Assembly: GCA_007119395.1 (NCBI GenBank)
Contig: SKPS01000309.1
Location: 1 to 12,286, forward strand
Direction: 5' to 3'
Source: Lentimicrobiaceae bacterium
GTDB lineage: Bacteria; Bacteroidota; Bacteroidia; Bacteroidales; SKPS01
Length of the DNA stretch: 12,286 nucleotides
Shown here: in pieces, positions 1 through 5,623 of the stretch
Numbering within the stretch: position 1 is the first letter of the stretch
Layout: each line of letters starts with the position of its first letter
Translations under genes and position numbers: made by a program
The notes under the pieces: model-generated
Database searches by the model: none
What the model saw: only the letters and a program-made list of their open reading frames with translations
What the model was told of the DNA's origin: nothing

Positions 1-82
1 AACACTGGCATCAGGTATCTACTACTACTATGTTGAATACAATGGTCAACGACTCACCCGTAAAATGGTGATCAGGAACTGA
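1..82 (+). CDS. C-terminal end of a secreted protein with a T9SS type A sorting domain (partial)
   Basis: Reading from base 2, about 26 codons run to a TGA at 80-82; the gene begins before the window. The visible tail contains L-A-S-G-I-Y followed by a tyrosine-rich strand, a V-E-Y-N-G-Q turn, and a closing R-K-M-V-I-R-N. This is the usual layout of the C-terminal sorting domain (Por secretion system type A), in which a '(L)xxGxY' strand is followed by a final 'xxKxxxx' strand. In the family this domain directs cargo through the type IX system across the outer membrane and is then removed, with the cargo often attached to the cell surface. The catalytic or binding part is outside the window, so the protein's job is unknown. 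A strong terminator follows 28 bases after the stop, which supports this being the true gene end. Confidence 0.65.
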   Translation, partial: TLASGIYYYYVEYNGQRLTRKMVIRN

Positions 83-110
83 TTGTAAACCACAATACCT
101 CTTGGTAAAA

Positions 111-150
111 GGGGGGCACTCTTCATAGCGAAGATGCCCCCCTTCTTTTT
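111..150 (+). terminator. Rho-independent terminator of the left-edge gene
   Basis: An 8-bp stem (GGGGGGCA at 111-118 with TGCCCCCC at 135-142) is continued after one bulged C by a 5-bp stem (TCTTC at 120-124 with GAAGA at 130-134) around a 5-base loop. The sequence TTCTTTTT follows directly. Position and orientation fit the end of the T9SS-tailed gene. Confidence 0.9.
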
Positions 151-185
151 AATTACTGAGCCGATTGTCCCGTGAAGTCTGGTTT

Positions 186-213
186 TTGGGTGTTGGCTTT
201 TGGCTATTGGCTG
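186..213. repeat. Tandem heptamer repeat, four units of TTGGCTN
   Basis: Four contiguous 7-base units are visible: TTGGGTG (186-192), TTGGCTT (193-199), TTGGCTA (200-206) and TTGGCTG (207-213). They lie in the non-coding stretch between the left-edge gene and the tRNA genes. No open frame or strong hairpin uses them. Short arrays of this kind arise by slippage; no function is visible. Confidence 0.6.
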
Positions 214-253
214 TTCTCAGTGGTCCTCTGGGGCCTAAGTGAGTGGTAAAAAA
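214..253. repeat. Degenerate ~10-base CTCAGTGG/CTCTGGGG-type repeat
   Basis: Directly after the heptamer array, related GTGG-containing segments recur with a spacing near 10 bases (CTCAGTGGT, CCTCTGGGG, CTAAGTGAGTGG), ending in a TAAAAAACC tract. From memory it resembles the 'CTCTGTGG...GGTAAAAAA' intergenic repeats seen in many environmental bacterial genomes, but the match is by eye and decayed. Confidence 0.35.
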
Positions 254-282
254 CCTGTTTTCCAACTGGTTAACACAAAAAA

Positions 283-336
283 TTCAACATCCTTCAACCC
301 TATTTCAACCCTATCTCAACCTCCTTAAACCTCTTA
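283..336. repeat. Degenerate 11-base direct repeat (TTCAACCCTAT)
   Basis: TTCAACCCTAT occurs twice back to back (293-303 and 304-314). It is flanked by weaker copies: TTCAACATCC (283-292), CTCAACCTCCT (315-325) and TAAACCTCTTA (326-336). The period of 11 bases is close to one helical turn. It sits just upstream of the tRNA terminator and is not part of any credible gene. Confidence 0.55.
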
Positions 337-355
337 TCAACAAAGCATTCAGCGC

Positions 356-390
356 AAAAAAAAGAGAGCATCCACAATGGAGCTCTCTTT
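356..390 (-). terminator. Terminator of the tRNA-Leu transcription unit
   Basis: Read on the minus strand, AAAGAGAGC (390-382) pairs with GCTCTCTTT (369-361). The inner arm TCCA (381-378) pairs with TGGA (374-371) around a 3-base loop, with one bulged base at 370. A run of eight T on the minus strand (363-356) overlaps the stem base. It starts 6 bases after the 3' end of the first tRNA, as expected for the end of this unit. Confidence 0.88.
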
Positions 391-395
391 TGTTG

Positions 396-479
396 TGCCC
401 AGAACAGGACTCGAACCTGCACGTCCTTGCGAACACTAGTCCCTGAAACTAGCGCGTCTACCAATTCCGCCATCTGGGC
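396..479 (-). tRNA. tRNA-Leu (anticodon CAG)
   Basis: The minus strand gives a class II tRNA of 84 bases. The acceptor is 7 bp (GCCCAGA with TCTGGGC) with discriminator A. The D arm carries GGTAGAC, and the anticodon stem-loop CTAGT-TTCAGGG-ACTAG puts CAG at positions 34-36. A long variable arm (TGTTCGCAAGGACG) and a T arm with GTTCGAGTC follow. The long variable arm and the A discriminator are leucine traits. It reads CUG codons. CCA is not encoded (CAA follows the discriminator), so a CCA-adding enzyme must finish the end. It lies 28 bases downstream of the tRNA-Leu(GAG) gene, shares most of its body with it, and is probably co-transcribed. Confidence 0.96.
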
Positions 480-507
480 ATTACGCTTTGTTGGTGCAGG
501 GGAAAAG

Positions 508-591
508 TGCCCAGGACAAGAATCGAACTTGCACTCCCTTGCGAGAACATGGCCCTCAACCATGCGCGTCTACCATTTCCGCCACCTGGGC
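508..591 (-). tRNA. tRNA-Leu (anticodon GAG)
   Basis: The minus strand gives an 84-base class II tRNA. The acceptor GCCCAGG pairs with CCTGGGC and the discriminator is A. The D-arm sequence GGTAGAC matches the neighbouring tRNA, and the anticodon stem-loop CATGG-TTGAGGG-CCATG puts GAG at positions 34-36. A long variable arm (TTCTCGCAAGGGAG) and a T arm with GTTCGATTC follow. It reads CUC and CUU codons. CCA is not encoded. It is the promoter-proximal member of the pair. Confidence 0.96.
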
Positions 592-630
592 TTAGTACAC
601 CAACTCAGCTTATCTATTAGAACGGGGCTG

Positions 631-658
631 CAAAGGTAGGAATATTTTTTTCCGCAAA
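631..658 (-). promoter_or_regulatory. Probable promoter of the tRNA-Leu pair (Bacteroidetes type)
   Basis: On the minus strand TACCTTTG (638-631) matches the Bacteroidetes -7 consensus TAnnTTTG exactly. A TTTTTTG tract ending at 655 lies 16 bases upstream of it, and a second TTTG at 665-662 lies 23 bases upstream. Either could serve as the -33 element, although neither gives the ideal spacing. Initiation would fall near 624, about 30 bases before the mature tRNA end at 591. The surrounding A/T-rich stretch is typical of such promoters. Confidence 0.6.
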
Positions 659-775
659 AAACAAAAATTTCACACTAAAAATAAAACCCACCCTCTCTGA
701 TATTTACATTTTCTATATCTTAGTGCCGAAAAAAAAAGAGGCTTATTGCCTTCATGCCCGAACCATCAATTCTTT

Positions 776-2320
776 ATGTTCCAATTCAAAGAGATACAGA
801 AAGCGCAGTTGACCCGTAAAGGGATTTCCGAGTCAGAGGTGCTGCGGCAACTCGAATGTTTTCGCGTTGGCATGCAGTATGCCCGGCTAAACCGTCCGGC
901 AACAGCTGGTGACGGAATCCTGGTGTTTGATGAGAAACAGTGCAATGAAGCGAAACAGTTTTTTCAACAACACAGCATTCGGTATGATGCGATCAAAATT
1001 GTGCCCGCTTCAGGTGCTGCTACACGCATGTTCAAAGATCTGTTCGGGTTTCTGGAAGCAGAATGGCCACCCGAGGCAACGCTTGATCAATTGCCGGAGC
1101 CGGTTCAGCTTTTTGCACGGGAAATGCACCAAATGCCATTTTACCACGACCTGAAAAATGCTGTTAACAACAAATATCCTGAAACCGAACACCCTGATGA
1201 CGTAAAATCTCTCAGGCATTTTGTTGAGGTGATGCTCACTGAAGATGGATTACACCTTGGCGCCCTCCCGAAGGCGCTGATCCCTTTTCATCGATATGGT
1301 GAAGAAGCTCGTTTGGCATTCGAAGAGCACCTGGTAGAGTGGGCATCTCTCATCCCCGAAAACCAACAGCCTTTGTCGATTCATTTTACACTGTCTCCCG
1401 CACACATAGAGTGGTTTGAAAGTGCCCTGAAGCACAAGCTCCCAATCTACAAAGAGCGGTTTGGCAGAACCTATGAGATCTCTTACTCAGTACAGGCAGA
1501 GACAACAGACACCCTGGCGGCCACCGCCGACAACCTTCCGTTTCTTCAGCATGATGACACCCTGTTGTTCAGACCGGGTGGGCATGGCGCGTTGCTATAT
1601 AACCTGAACAGGCTGGATGCAGACATCGTGCACATCAAGAACATTGACAATGTGTGTTCCGAGGAGATCGAGTTGCAAAACCTTGAGTGGAAACGGATTC
1701 TGGGCGGATTGCTGTTGCAGGTTCGGGAGCGTACCACTGCGATTCTGGAGGCCATAGACCGTGGTGTCACGGCCGAAGAGCTGCAGCAGTCATCTTTATG
1801 GATACAGGAGACTTTCAATCATCGTTTCTCATCCGGTGAAGATTCTAACCCTTCCATCATCAGAGAGTTTCTACATCGCCCCATCAGGGTGTGCGGTATG
1901 GTGAAAAACACCGGAGAACCGGGAGGTGGACCATTTTGGACAGAGCAACGCAATGGAGGGGTTTCGCTGCAAATCATTGAGTCAGCACAGGTGTCTCCGG
2001 AAGACCCGGGGCAAAAAGCCATTGCCGCATCAGCAACGCACTTTAACCCTGTTGATCTGGTGTGCTCCATTACCGATTACAAAAGGAATCGGTTTGACCT
2101 GAACAAATACGCTGACCCCGAAACTGCTTTTATATCCACCAAATCGCATCAGGGAAAGGTGCTGAAAGCACTCGAGCATCCCGGACTGTGGAACGGGGCC
2201 ATGGCAAACTGGCTTACCCTCTTTGTGGAAGTGCCACTGATTACTTTTAATCCGGTAAAAACCGTTAACGATCTCCTGAGAGATGAACATCAACCCGAAA
2301 AAAATAACAGAACAGATTAA
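776..2320 (+). CDS. DUF4301 family protein, possible sugar nucleotidyltransferase-like fold
   Basis: This 514-residue soluble protein matches, as I recall it, the Bacteroidetes DUF4301 family of about 500 residues; its function is not established. No signal peptide or membrane segment is seen. Conserved-looking blocks are P-A-S-G-A-A-T-R-M-F-K (77-87), R-P-G-G-H-G-A-L-L (266-274), I-K-N-I-D-N-V (287-293), E-P-G-G-G-P-F-W (381-388), T-H-F-N-P-V-D-L-V (421-429) and N-P-V-K-T (492-496). The first three recall the G-x-x-T-R loop, the substrate loop and the (V/I)DN motif of UDP-sugar pyrophosphorylases; that link is my inference. The ATG at 776 (MFQFKEIQ...) is preferred because family members, as I recall, begin MF.. 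near this point. A longer in-frame TTG start at 746 would add ten unremarkable residues. A weak -7-like TATCTTAG lies at 716-723. A small lipoprotein gene follows 36 bases downstream. Confidence 0.85.
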   Translation: MFQFKEIQKAQLTRKGISESEVLRQLECFRVGMQYARLNRPATAGDGILVFDEKQCNEAKQFFQQHSIRYDAIKIVPASGAATRMFKDLFGFLEAEWPPEATLDQLPEPVQLFAREMHQMPFYHDLKNAVNNKYPETEHPDDVKSLRHFVEVMLTEDGLHLGALPKALIPFHRYGEEARLAFEEHLVEWASLIPENQQPLSIHFTLSPAHIEWFESALKHKLPIYKERFGRTYEISYSVQAETTDTLAATADNLPFLQHDDTLLFRPGGHGALLYNLNRLDADIVHIKNIDNVCSEEIELQNLEWKRILGGLLLQVRERTTAILEAIDRGVTAEELQQSSLWIQETFNHRFSSGEDSNPSIIREFLHRPIRVCGMVKNTGEPGGGPFWTEQRNGGVSLQIIESAQVSPEDPGQKAIAASATHFNPVDLVCSITDYKRNRFDLNKYADPETAFISTKSHQGKVLKALEHPGLWNGAMANWLTLFVEVPLITFNPVKTVNDLLRDEHQPEKNNRTD

Positions 2321-2356
2321 TACCCAATTATTCAAACCTAATAAAAGAAAAACGTA

Positions 2357-2755
2357 ATGAAAAGAGGATTCATTTTGATGTTTGTTGTAGGCATGCTCAT
2401 CGCATTCGCCCATTGCAAAAAGGATGACAATGGTGATAATGGCGGGCAGCAACACCCCATGGGGCAGTACCACGAATTATACAGCAAGTGGTGGTATAAT
2501 CAGGCGCAGTTCCGCGGTGACCATTTCTTTACACCTACCGATTCTGTCACGGGGGAGCTTGAGTGGATCCACCACAATCAGATGGTGAACAATGGGATAT
2601 ACCATTGGTACAATACTGGAGACTCAATGCTTGTTGAAATACCGGGTTACCCTCCACTGGTTTTCTATTTTAAGTACATCACCGAGGATTCCATGGCGTA
2701 TGCACCGAACAACGAACCCGAAAACATCTATAGGTTCACAACCACTGAACCTTAA
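2357..2755 (+). CDS. Small lipoprotein, lipocalin-like
   Basis: The 132-residue product starts with MKRGFILMF and a hydrophobic stretch to Cys20, followed by K-K-D-D-N-G-D-N-G-G. The lysine plus acidic run after the cysteine resembles the Bacteroidetes lipoprotein export signal that sends lipoproteins to the cell surface. The lipobox is imperfect: histidine sits at -1 and phenylalanine at -3, so processing by signal peptidase II is likely but not certain. The mature part (about 110 residues) is rich in aromatic beta strands, with a K-W-W-Y opening, a G-D-S-M-L strand, a T-E-D-S-M turn and a terminal I-Y-R-F-T. This is the rhythm of small lipocalin-like domains. No ligand can be inferred. It lies 36 bases after the DUF4301 gene with no terminator between, so the two probably share a transcript. 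Confidence 0.75.
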   Translation: MKRGFILMFVVGMLIAFAHCKKDDNGDNGGQQHPMGQYHELYSKWWYNQAQFRGDHFFTPTDSVTGELEWIHHNQMVNNGIYHWYNTGDSMLVEIPGYPPLVFYFKYITEDSMAYAPNNEPENIYRFTTTEP

Positions 2756-2814
2756 CCGTGTGGCAGGGGGTGCGGAACCTTTGATTCCGGACCCTGGCTT
2801 TCTTTCGGGAGTGA

Positions 2815-2854
2815 TGCGATCCGCAGACGGCAGAGCATTCATCGCAGCTTTTTT
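2815..2854 (+). terminator. Weak candidate terminator between convergent genes
   Basis: TGCGAT (2815-2820) can pair with ATCGCA (2841-2846), followed by GC and six T (2849-2854). The loop is long (20 bases), so folding is uncertain. The region between the convergent genes (2756-2969) also holds a 5-bp inverted repeat CGGAA/TTCCG near 2772-2788. Nothing else recognisable was seen there. Confidence 0.3.
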
Positions 2855-2969
2855 AAAGCGGATGGATCTTCACCGTCTCCGGATCGTTTGTTGTAAGTGG
2901 TGATGTATGGGTTGGTGCGTAATCGTTTTAAGCCCGCAATGGTTTCTAAGCTAGTGAAGTATCCAAGCG

Positions 2970-4463
2970 TCAATCTTCGCGCTTTACCCCATCACGGTTG
3001 CGACGTTGCTCAATATCCTGGGTGATAAAGTTTCGTAGCTGCCTTACATCCAGTCTTTTTGCCAGAATTTTTTTGTCACGGTCTAAGAGGAAGATGATCG
3101 GTGTGGCCATGATATCGTACAGTGTATCGTATCTGTTGATAGAGTACCCTCCGTTTACGTTAATCCAGTCGAGTTCGTACTTGACGATGTGCTCTTTCCA
3201 CTTATCCAGATCGGTTTTGGTACAAACGGCAAACACCTCTACCCCGTATTCACGCATTTCATGGTAGAAGTCTCTCAACTCGGGCGTGATTCGCCTGCAG
3301 TGGCCACAGTCGTAATCCCAGAAATAGAGAATAAGGTATTCTGCCTGTGTTCGGTGCAATGAGGTGGTAACCCTGTTGGTGTCCCACATTTGCAGCTCCG
3401 GGGCTACAGCACCGATCAAGATGCGTTCAAGCCGCCGCACCCGCTCGGCAACCCTGTTTTTTACCGCATCAGAAATCCACCAGGCTTTGCCCGACAGGTA
3501 GTATTCACTGGCAAAATGCACAAAGGCTTTGTCCATACCCATCACATTGCTGCGCTCCGTCATGTTGATGGTATGCCACACCACAAACCTGAAGAGGTCG
3601 GGAGCAGAAACTGTTTTTGCAATGAGCTTTTCACCGTAAAGGATGATGCTGTCAGGGTGCTGCACCACCATCCCTGAGAGGTAATTGTTTAGTTTTTGAT
3701 GAAACAGGGGTGTTCGCACGTTTCGTTCATCTGTCAGGTCAACCGCATCCCAGAAGTGGTCACGTGTGTACCTGTAGGCATTGATGGTGTCTTCTCTTGT
3801 GCCGTTTTTTAAATCAAATGGATGTTGAGGCTCCAACTGCAACCTGAGCAGCACCGCCACCATGGAGTTGGGGTCACGGTCAATCACCTCCTGTTGCCGA
3901 CCCCTCACCTCCTCATCAATCTTTTCTAGCTTGGCTTCCAGCTCGCGAATCTTTTCCTGATGAATCTCCTCCTCTCCACTGTCAATGATGTAATCACGCC
4001 GAACCCGGATCTCATTGGCCTTGTTGCGCTGTGCCACAACATATTGCGTGTACTCCCTGAACTGAGTGTTCATCGGAGACCGCGAAAAAGAGAGATTCCC
4101 ATAAATATCAGCAGTGTCTGTTTTGATTCTGAAACGCTGGTTGTCGCCTATGAGAAACTCAAGGTATGATCTGCTCTTGCTTTCATCAACCAAAATATAA
4201 ACACCCTCGGGCAACAGCGCCCTCCCCTGAAACGAATACCTTCCTGAGCGTTCCCTGAATGCAGTATCAGCCAAGGTGTTCGAATTACCATAGTAATGCA
4301 CCAGGTACAATACAGAATCGTTGATCCCTTGAAACTCTATATCAATCTTTCTGCCTGATTGTCCATGAGCCAGGGATACACAAAACATAAAAACCGAAAT
4401 CACTAAAAGCTGCTTCATTGCTTGCTGGCTGTTTAAACTCATTTTCTTTTTATCAATTTTCAT
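2970..4463 (-). CDS. Envelope thioredoxin-fold protein, DUF4369/DUF5106 type
   Basis: The 497-residue product has a signal peptide: a hydrophobic core from about 17 to 31 ending A-H-G-Q, with cleavage probably near 34. A beta-rich DUF4369-like N-terminal domain (about 38-130) is followed by a highly charged helical stretch, probably coiled coil (about 163-195), then a DUF5106-like helical region (about 195-345). The C-terminal thioredoxin fold (about 355-485) has the redox motif C-G-H-C (386-389) and the cis-proline pair T-P (454-455). Related proteins are periplasmic thiol-disulfide oxidoreductases of the TlpA/ResA type; the substrate here is unknown. The start is ambiguous. ATGs at codons 8 and 16 are in frame, and the one at 16 (MKQLLVIS) would give the most compact signal peptide. 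The upstream 112-base gap carries a possible small ORF overlapping the first ATG. Confidence 0.88.
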   Translation of the reverse strand: MKIDKKKMSLNSQQAMKQLLVISVFMFCVSLAHGQSGRKIDIEFQGINDSVLYLVHYYGNSNTLADTAFRERSGRYSFQGRALLPEGVYILVDESKSRSYLEFLIGDNQRFRIKTDTADIYGNLSFSRSPMNTQFREYTQYVVAQRNKANEIRVRRDYIIDSGEEEIHQEKIRELEAKLEKIDEEVRGRQQEVIDRDPNSMVAVLLRLQLEPQHPFDLKNGTREDTINAYRYTRDHFWDAVDLTDERNVRTPLFHQKLNNYLSGMVVQHPDSIILYGEKLIAKTVSAPDLFRFVVWHTINMTERSNVMGMDKAFVHFASEYYLSGKAWWISDAVKNRVAERVRRLERILIGAVAPELQMWDTNRVTTSLHRTQAEYLILYFWDYDCGHCRRITPELRDFYHEMREYGVEVFAVCTKTDLDKWKEHIVKYELDWINVNGGYSINRYDTLYDIMATPIIFLLDRDKKILAKRLDVRQLRNFITQDIEQRRNRDGVKRED

Positions 4464-4567
4464 CTTGTTATTTCCGGAGCACCCACTACATTCGTCCGAT
4501 CAACATGATAACAGACGGTTGCATTGGAATAACGTCGGCTTTCAATATTGATTGCTACTATCAACAC
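4460..4567 (-). CDS. Possible 35-residue small ORF between DUF5063 and the thioredoxin gene
   Basis: A GTG at 4567-4565 opens 35 codons ending in TGA at 4462-4460. A GGAGG (4576-4572, its first G being the last base of the DUF5063 TAG stop) lies 4 bases before it. The stop overlaps the thioredoxin gene's first ATG in an ATGA arrangement. The product would begin V-L-I-V-A-I-N-I-E-S and end G-A-P-E-I-T-R; I do not recognise it. Against it: Bacteroidetes make little use of Shine-Dalgarno sequences, the start is GTG, and a 35-codon frame can occur by chance. In favour: the frame exactly fills the gap with operon-like junctions at both ends. It could act as a coupling or leader peptide. Confidence 0.25.
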   Translation of the reverse strand: MLIVAINIESRRYSNATVCYHVDRTNVVGAPEITR

Positions 4568-4575
4568 GATTCCTC

Positions 4576-5127
4576 CTACAAAGGTTCACCAGAAGGTTCA
4601 GCATCATGGCTGCAACAGGGGTGAATCACCTGGTGAATCCTGAGCGCTATGTTCAGAGCCTTCACACCCCACTCTTCATAGAAGAGATAGCGGCAGGCAG
4701 CAATGGCGTGCAGCTTTGAAGCGGAAAGAGGTTTCTGATAGAGATGCACAAAATCTTTCATGTCCTGGTAGAGGTCGGCGATCAGTTCTGCCACGCTCCC
4801 TTTTTCAGGCTGAGCTTCCGGTTCATGATGATGAACGATGTTCCAATAAGCGTCCTCTTTGCCCAACAACTCTTTCCATTCGTGAAAGCATGATTCCCAT
4901 TGGCTTTCATTTACGAAACGTTCGTATAACTCCTCTTCATCAGGAGGGGTGACAACAGGCAGCAGACTCCCCTTCAGATACAGCAATGGCAGTATGCGAT
5001 GCATGTATCCAAGCAGTGTGTCGCGGGGGTATTTACCCGGCTCCTCAGCCAACAGGCAATACTCGTTGGCAACGGTTAGAAACTCAAGCACTTTTCCCGA
5101 TTTGATCACTTTTTCCGGTTCTTCCAT
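4576..5127 (-). CDS. DUF5063 family protein
   Basis: The 183-residue protein has no signal peptide and is predicted to be cytoplasmic and mostly helical. Its opening, in which V-L-E-F-L-T-V-A-N-E-Y-C precedes a short acidic linker and an R-D-T-L-L-G-Y-M-H-R-I-L helix, matches my memory of the DUF5063 family of Bacteroidetes and some other bacteria. The family has no assigned reaction. The C-terminal part carries an L-H-A-I-A-A-C-R-Y-L-F-Y-E-E-W-G helix, also typical. The length agrees with the family. The ATG at 5127 is the first in frame and lies about 30 bases downstream of a candidate promoter. The gene precedes the thioredoxin-fold gene on the same strand with no clear terminator between. 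Confidence 0.8.
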   Translation of the reverse strand: MEEPEKVIKSGKVLEFLTVANEYCLLAEEPGKYPRDTLLGYMHRILPLLYLKGSLLPVVTPPDEEELYERFVNESQWESCFHEWKELLGKEDAYWNIVHHHEPEAQPEKGSVAELIADLYQDMKDFVHLYQKPLSASKLHAIAACRYLFYEEWGVKALNIALRIHQVIHPCCSHDAEPSGEPL

Positions 5128-5162
5128 AGCCTCTCTCTATTAAGGTACACCTAAATCGGGTG

Positions 5163-5187
5163 TAAAGATAGGGAATCTAAAGAAAAC
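5163..5187 (-). promoter_or_regulatory. Candidate promoter for the DUF5063 gene
   Basis: On the minus strand TATCTTTA (5170-5163) matches the -7 consensus TAnnTTTG at all but the last base. A TGTTTTC tract (about 5187-5181) lies some 11-15 bases upstream as a poor -33 element. Initiation would fall near 5156, leaving a leader of about 30 bases. The gap between the genes is only 65 bases, so read-through from upstream is also possible. Confidence 0.35.
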
Positions 5188-5192
5188 AGGGA

Positions 5193-5609
5193 TCAGTGCG
5201 GTACCAGTGTGAAGTCGAATTGCACCCTTCGGCTGTGGTACTGCTCATTGGTAAGGTAAAACACGGTGTCTTTTGAACGGAAGAAGCCGCCGTTGTCGTG
5301 GCCATCAATGTCCCTTACGCTCATTCTGTTCGGACCGGCATATTCGAGTGAACGGGTAAACTCGTATACACCGGACTGGTCACCGAGTGCAGTGGTGGAA
5401 TCCATGCTGTTAGGGGTTTTCAAGACCACCATAATATGGGGTATGGGCAAAGAATCCGCTGAACGGATGGTGCCTGAGAAGGTGATCGATACCGGGTAAT
5501 TGGTTGTGGGTGGGTTGATGAAATCTTCACACCCGCTGATCAATACAGCACTCCATACCAAGAGCAGCATCCCGCCCAATCGTGCCATCATAACCTGTCG
5601 CTTCACCAT
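5193..5609 (-). CDS. Small lipoprotein resembling the rSAM/lipoprotein-system lipoprotein
   Basis: From the ATG at 5609 the product is 138 residues: a basic start (MVKRQVMMAR), a hydrophobic core, and a good lipobox L-I-S-G-C with Cys27. A longer frame reaching 5717 runs into the upstream mutase gene and gives no better start, so it is rejected. The mature part holds a Cna/carboxypeptidase-regulatory-like beta sandwich (about 40-100) with a 'G-x-I-x-x-x-x-x-x-P-I-P' strand and a 'G-D-Q-S-G-V-Y-E-F' strand. The motif D-I-D-G-H-D-N-G-G-F-F (100-110) follows. That closing motif is what I remember from the small Bacteroidetes lipoproteins paired with a radical SAM enzyme (the 'rSAM/lipoprotein system'). 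No radical SAM gene lies in this window. It sits 14 bases after the phosphohexomutase and is probably co-transcribed with it. Confidence 0.75.
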   Translation of the reverse strand: MVKRQVMMARLGGMLLLVWSAVLISGCEDFINPPTTNYPVSITFSGTIRSADSLPIPHIMVVLKTPNSMDSTTALGDQSGVYEFTRSLEYAGPNRMSVRDIDGHDNGGFFRSKDTVFYLTNEQYHSRRVQFDFTLVPH

Positions 5610-5623
5610 AGTTGATGGGAGTT

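Noticed and set aside
283..336. CRISPR array
   Set aside because: The units are 11 bases, contiguous and degenerate, with no spacers and no cas genes nearby.
243..639. Open frames on both strands across the tRNA region
   Set aside because: They lie over two well-formed tRNA genes and a terminator, and their products look like translated tRNA.
746..775. Ten-codon N-terminal extension of the DUF4301 gene from a TTG start
   Set aside because: The ATG at 776 gives the start expected for the family, and the extension has no conserved features. TTG is a weaker start choice.
2030..2473. 147-codon minus-strand frame across the DUF4301 end and the lipoprotein start
   Set aside because: It crosses two supported plus-strand genes and shows no coherent domain.
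4542..4551. Perfect palindrome TCAATATTGA as an operator
   Set aside because: Ten-base A/T-rich palindromes are common by chance, there is no second copy, and it falls inside the possible small ORF.
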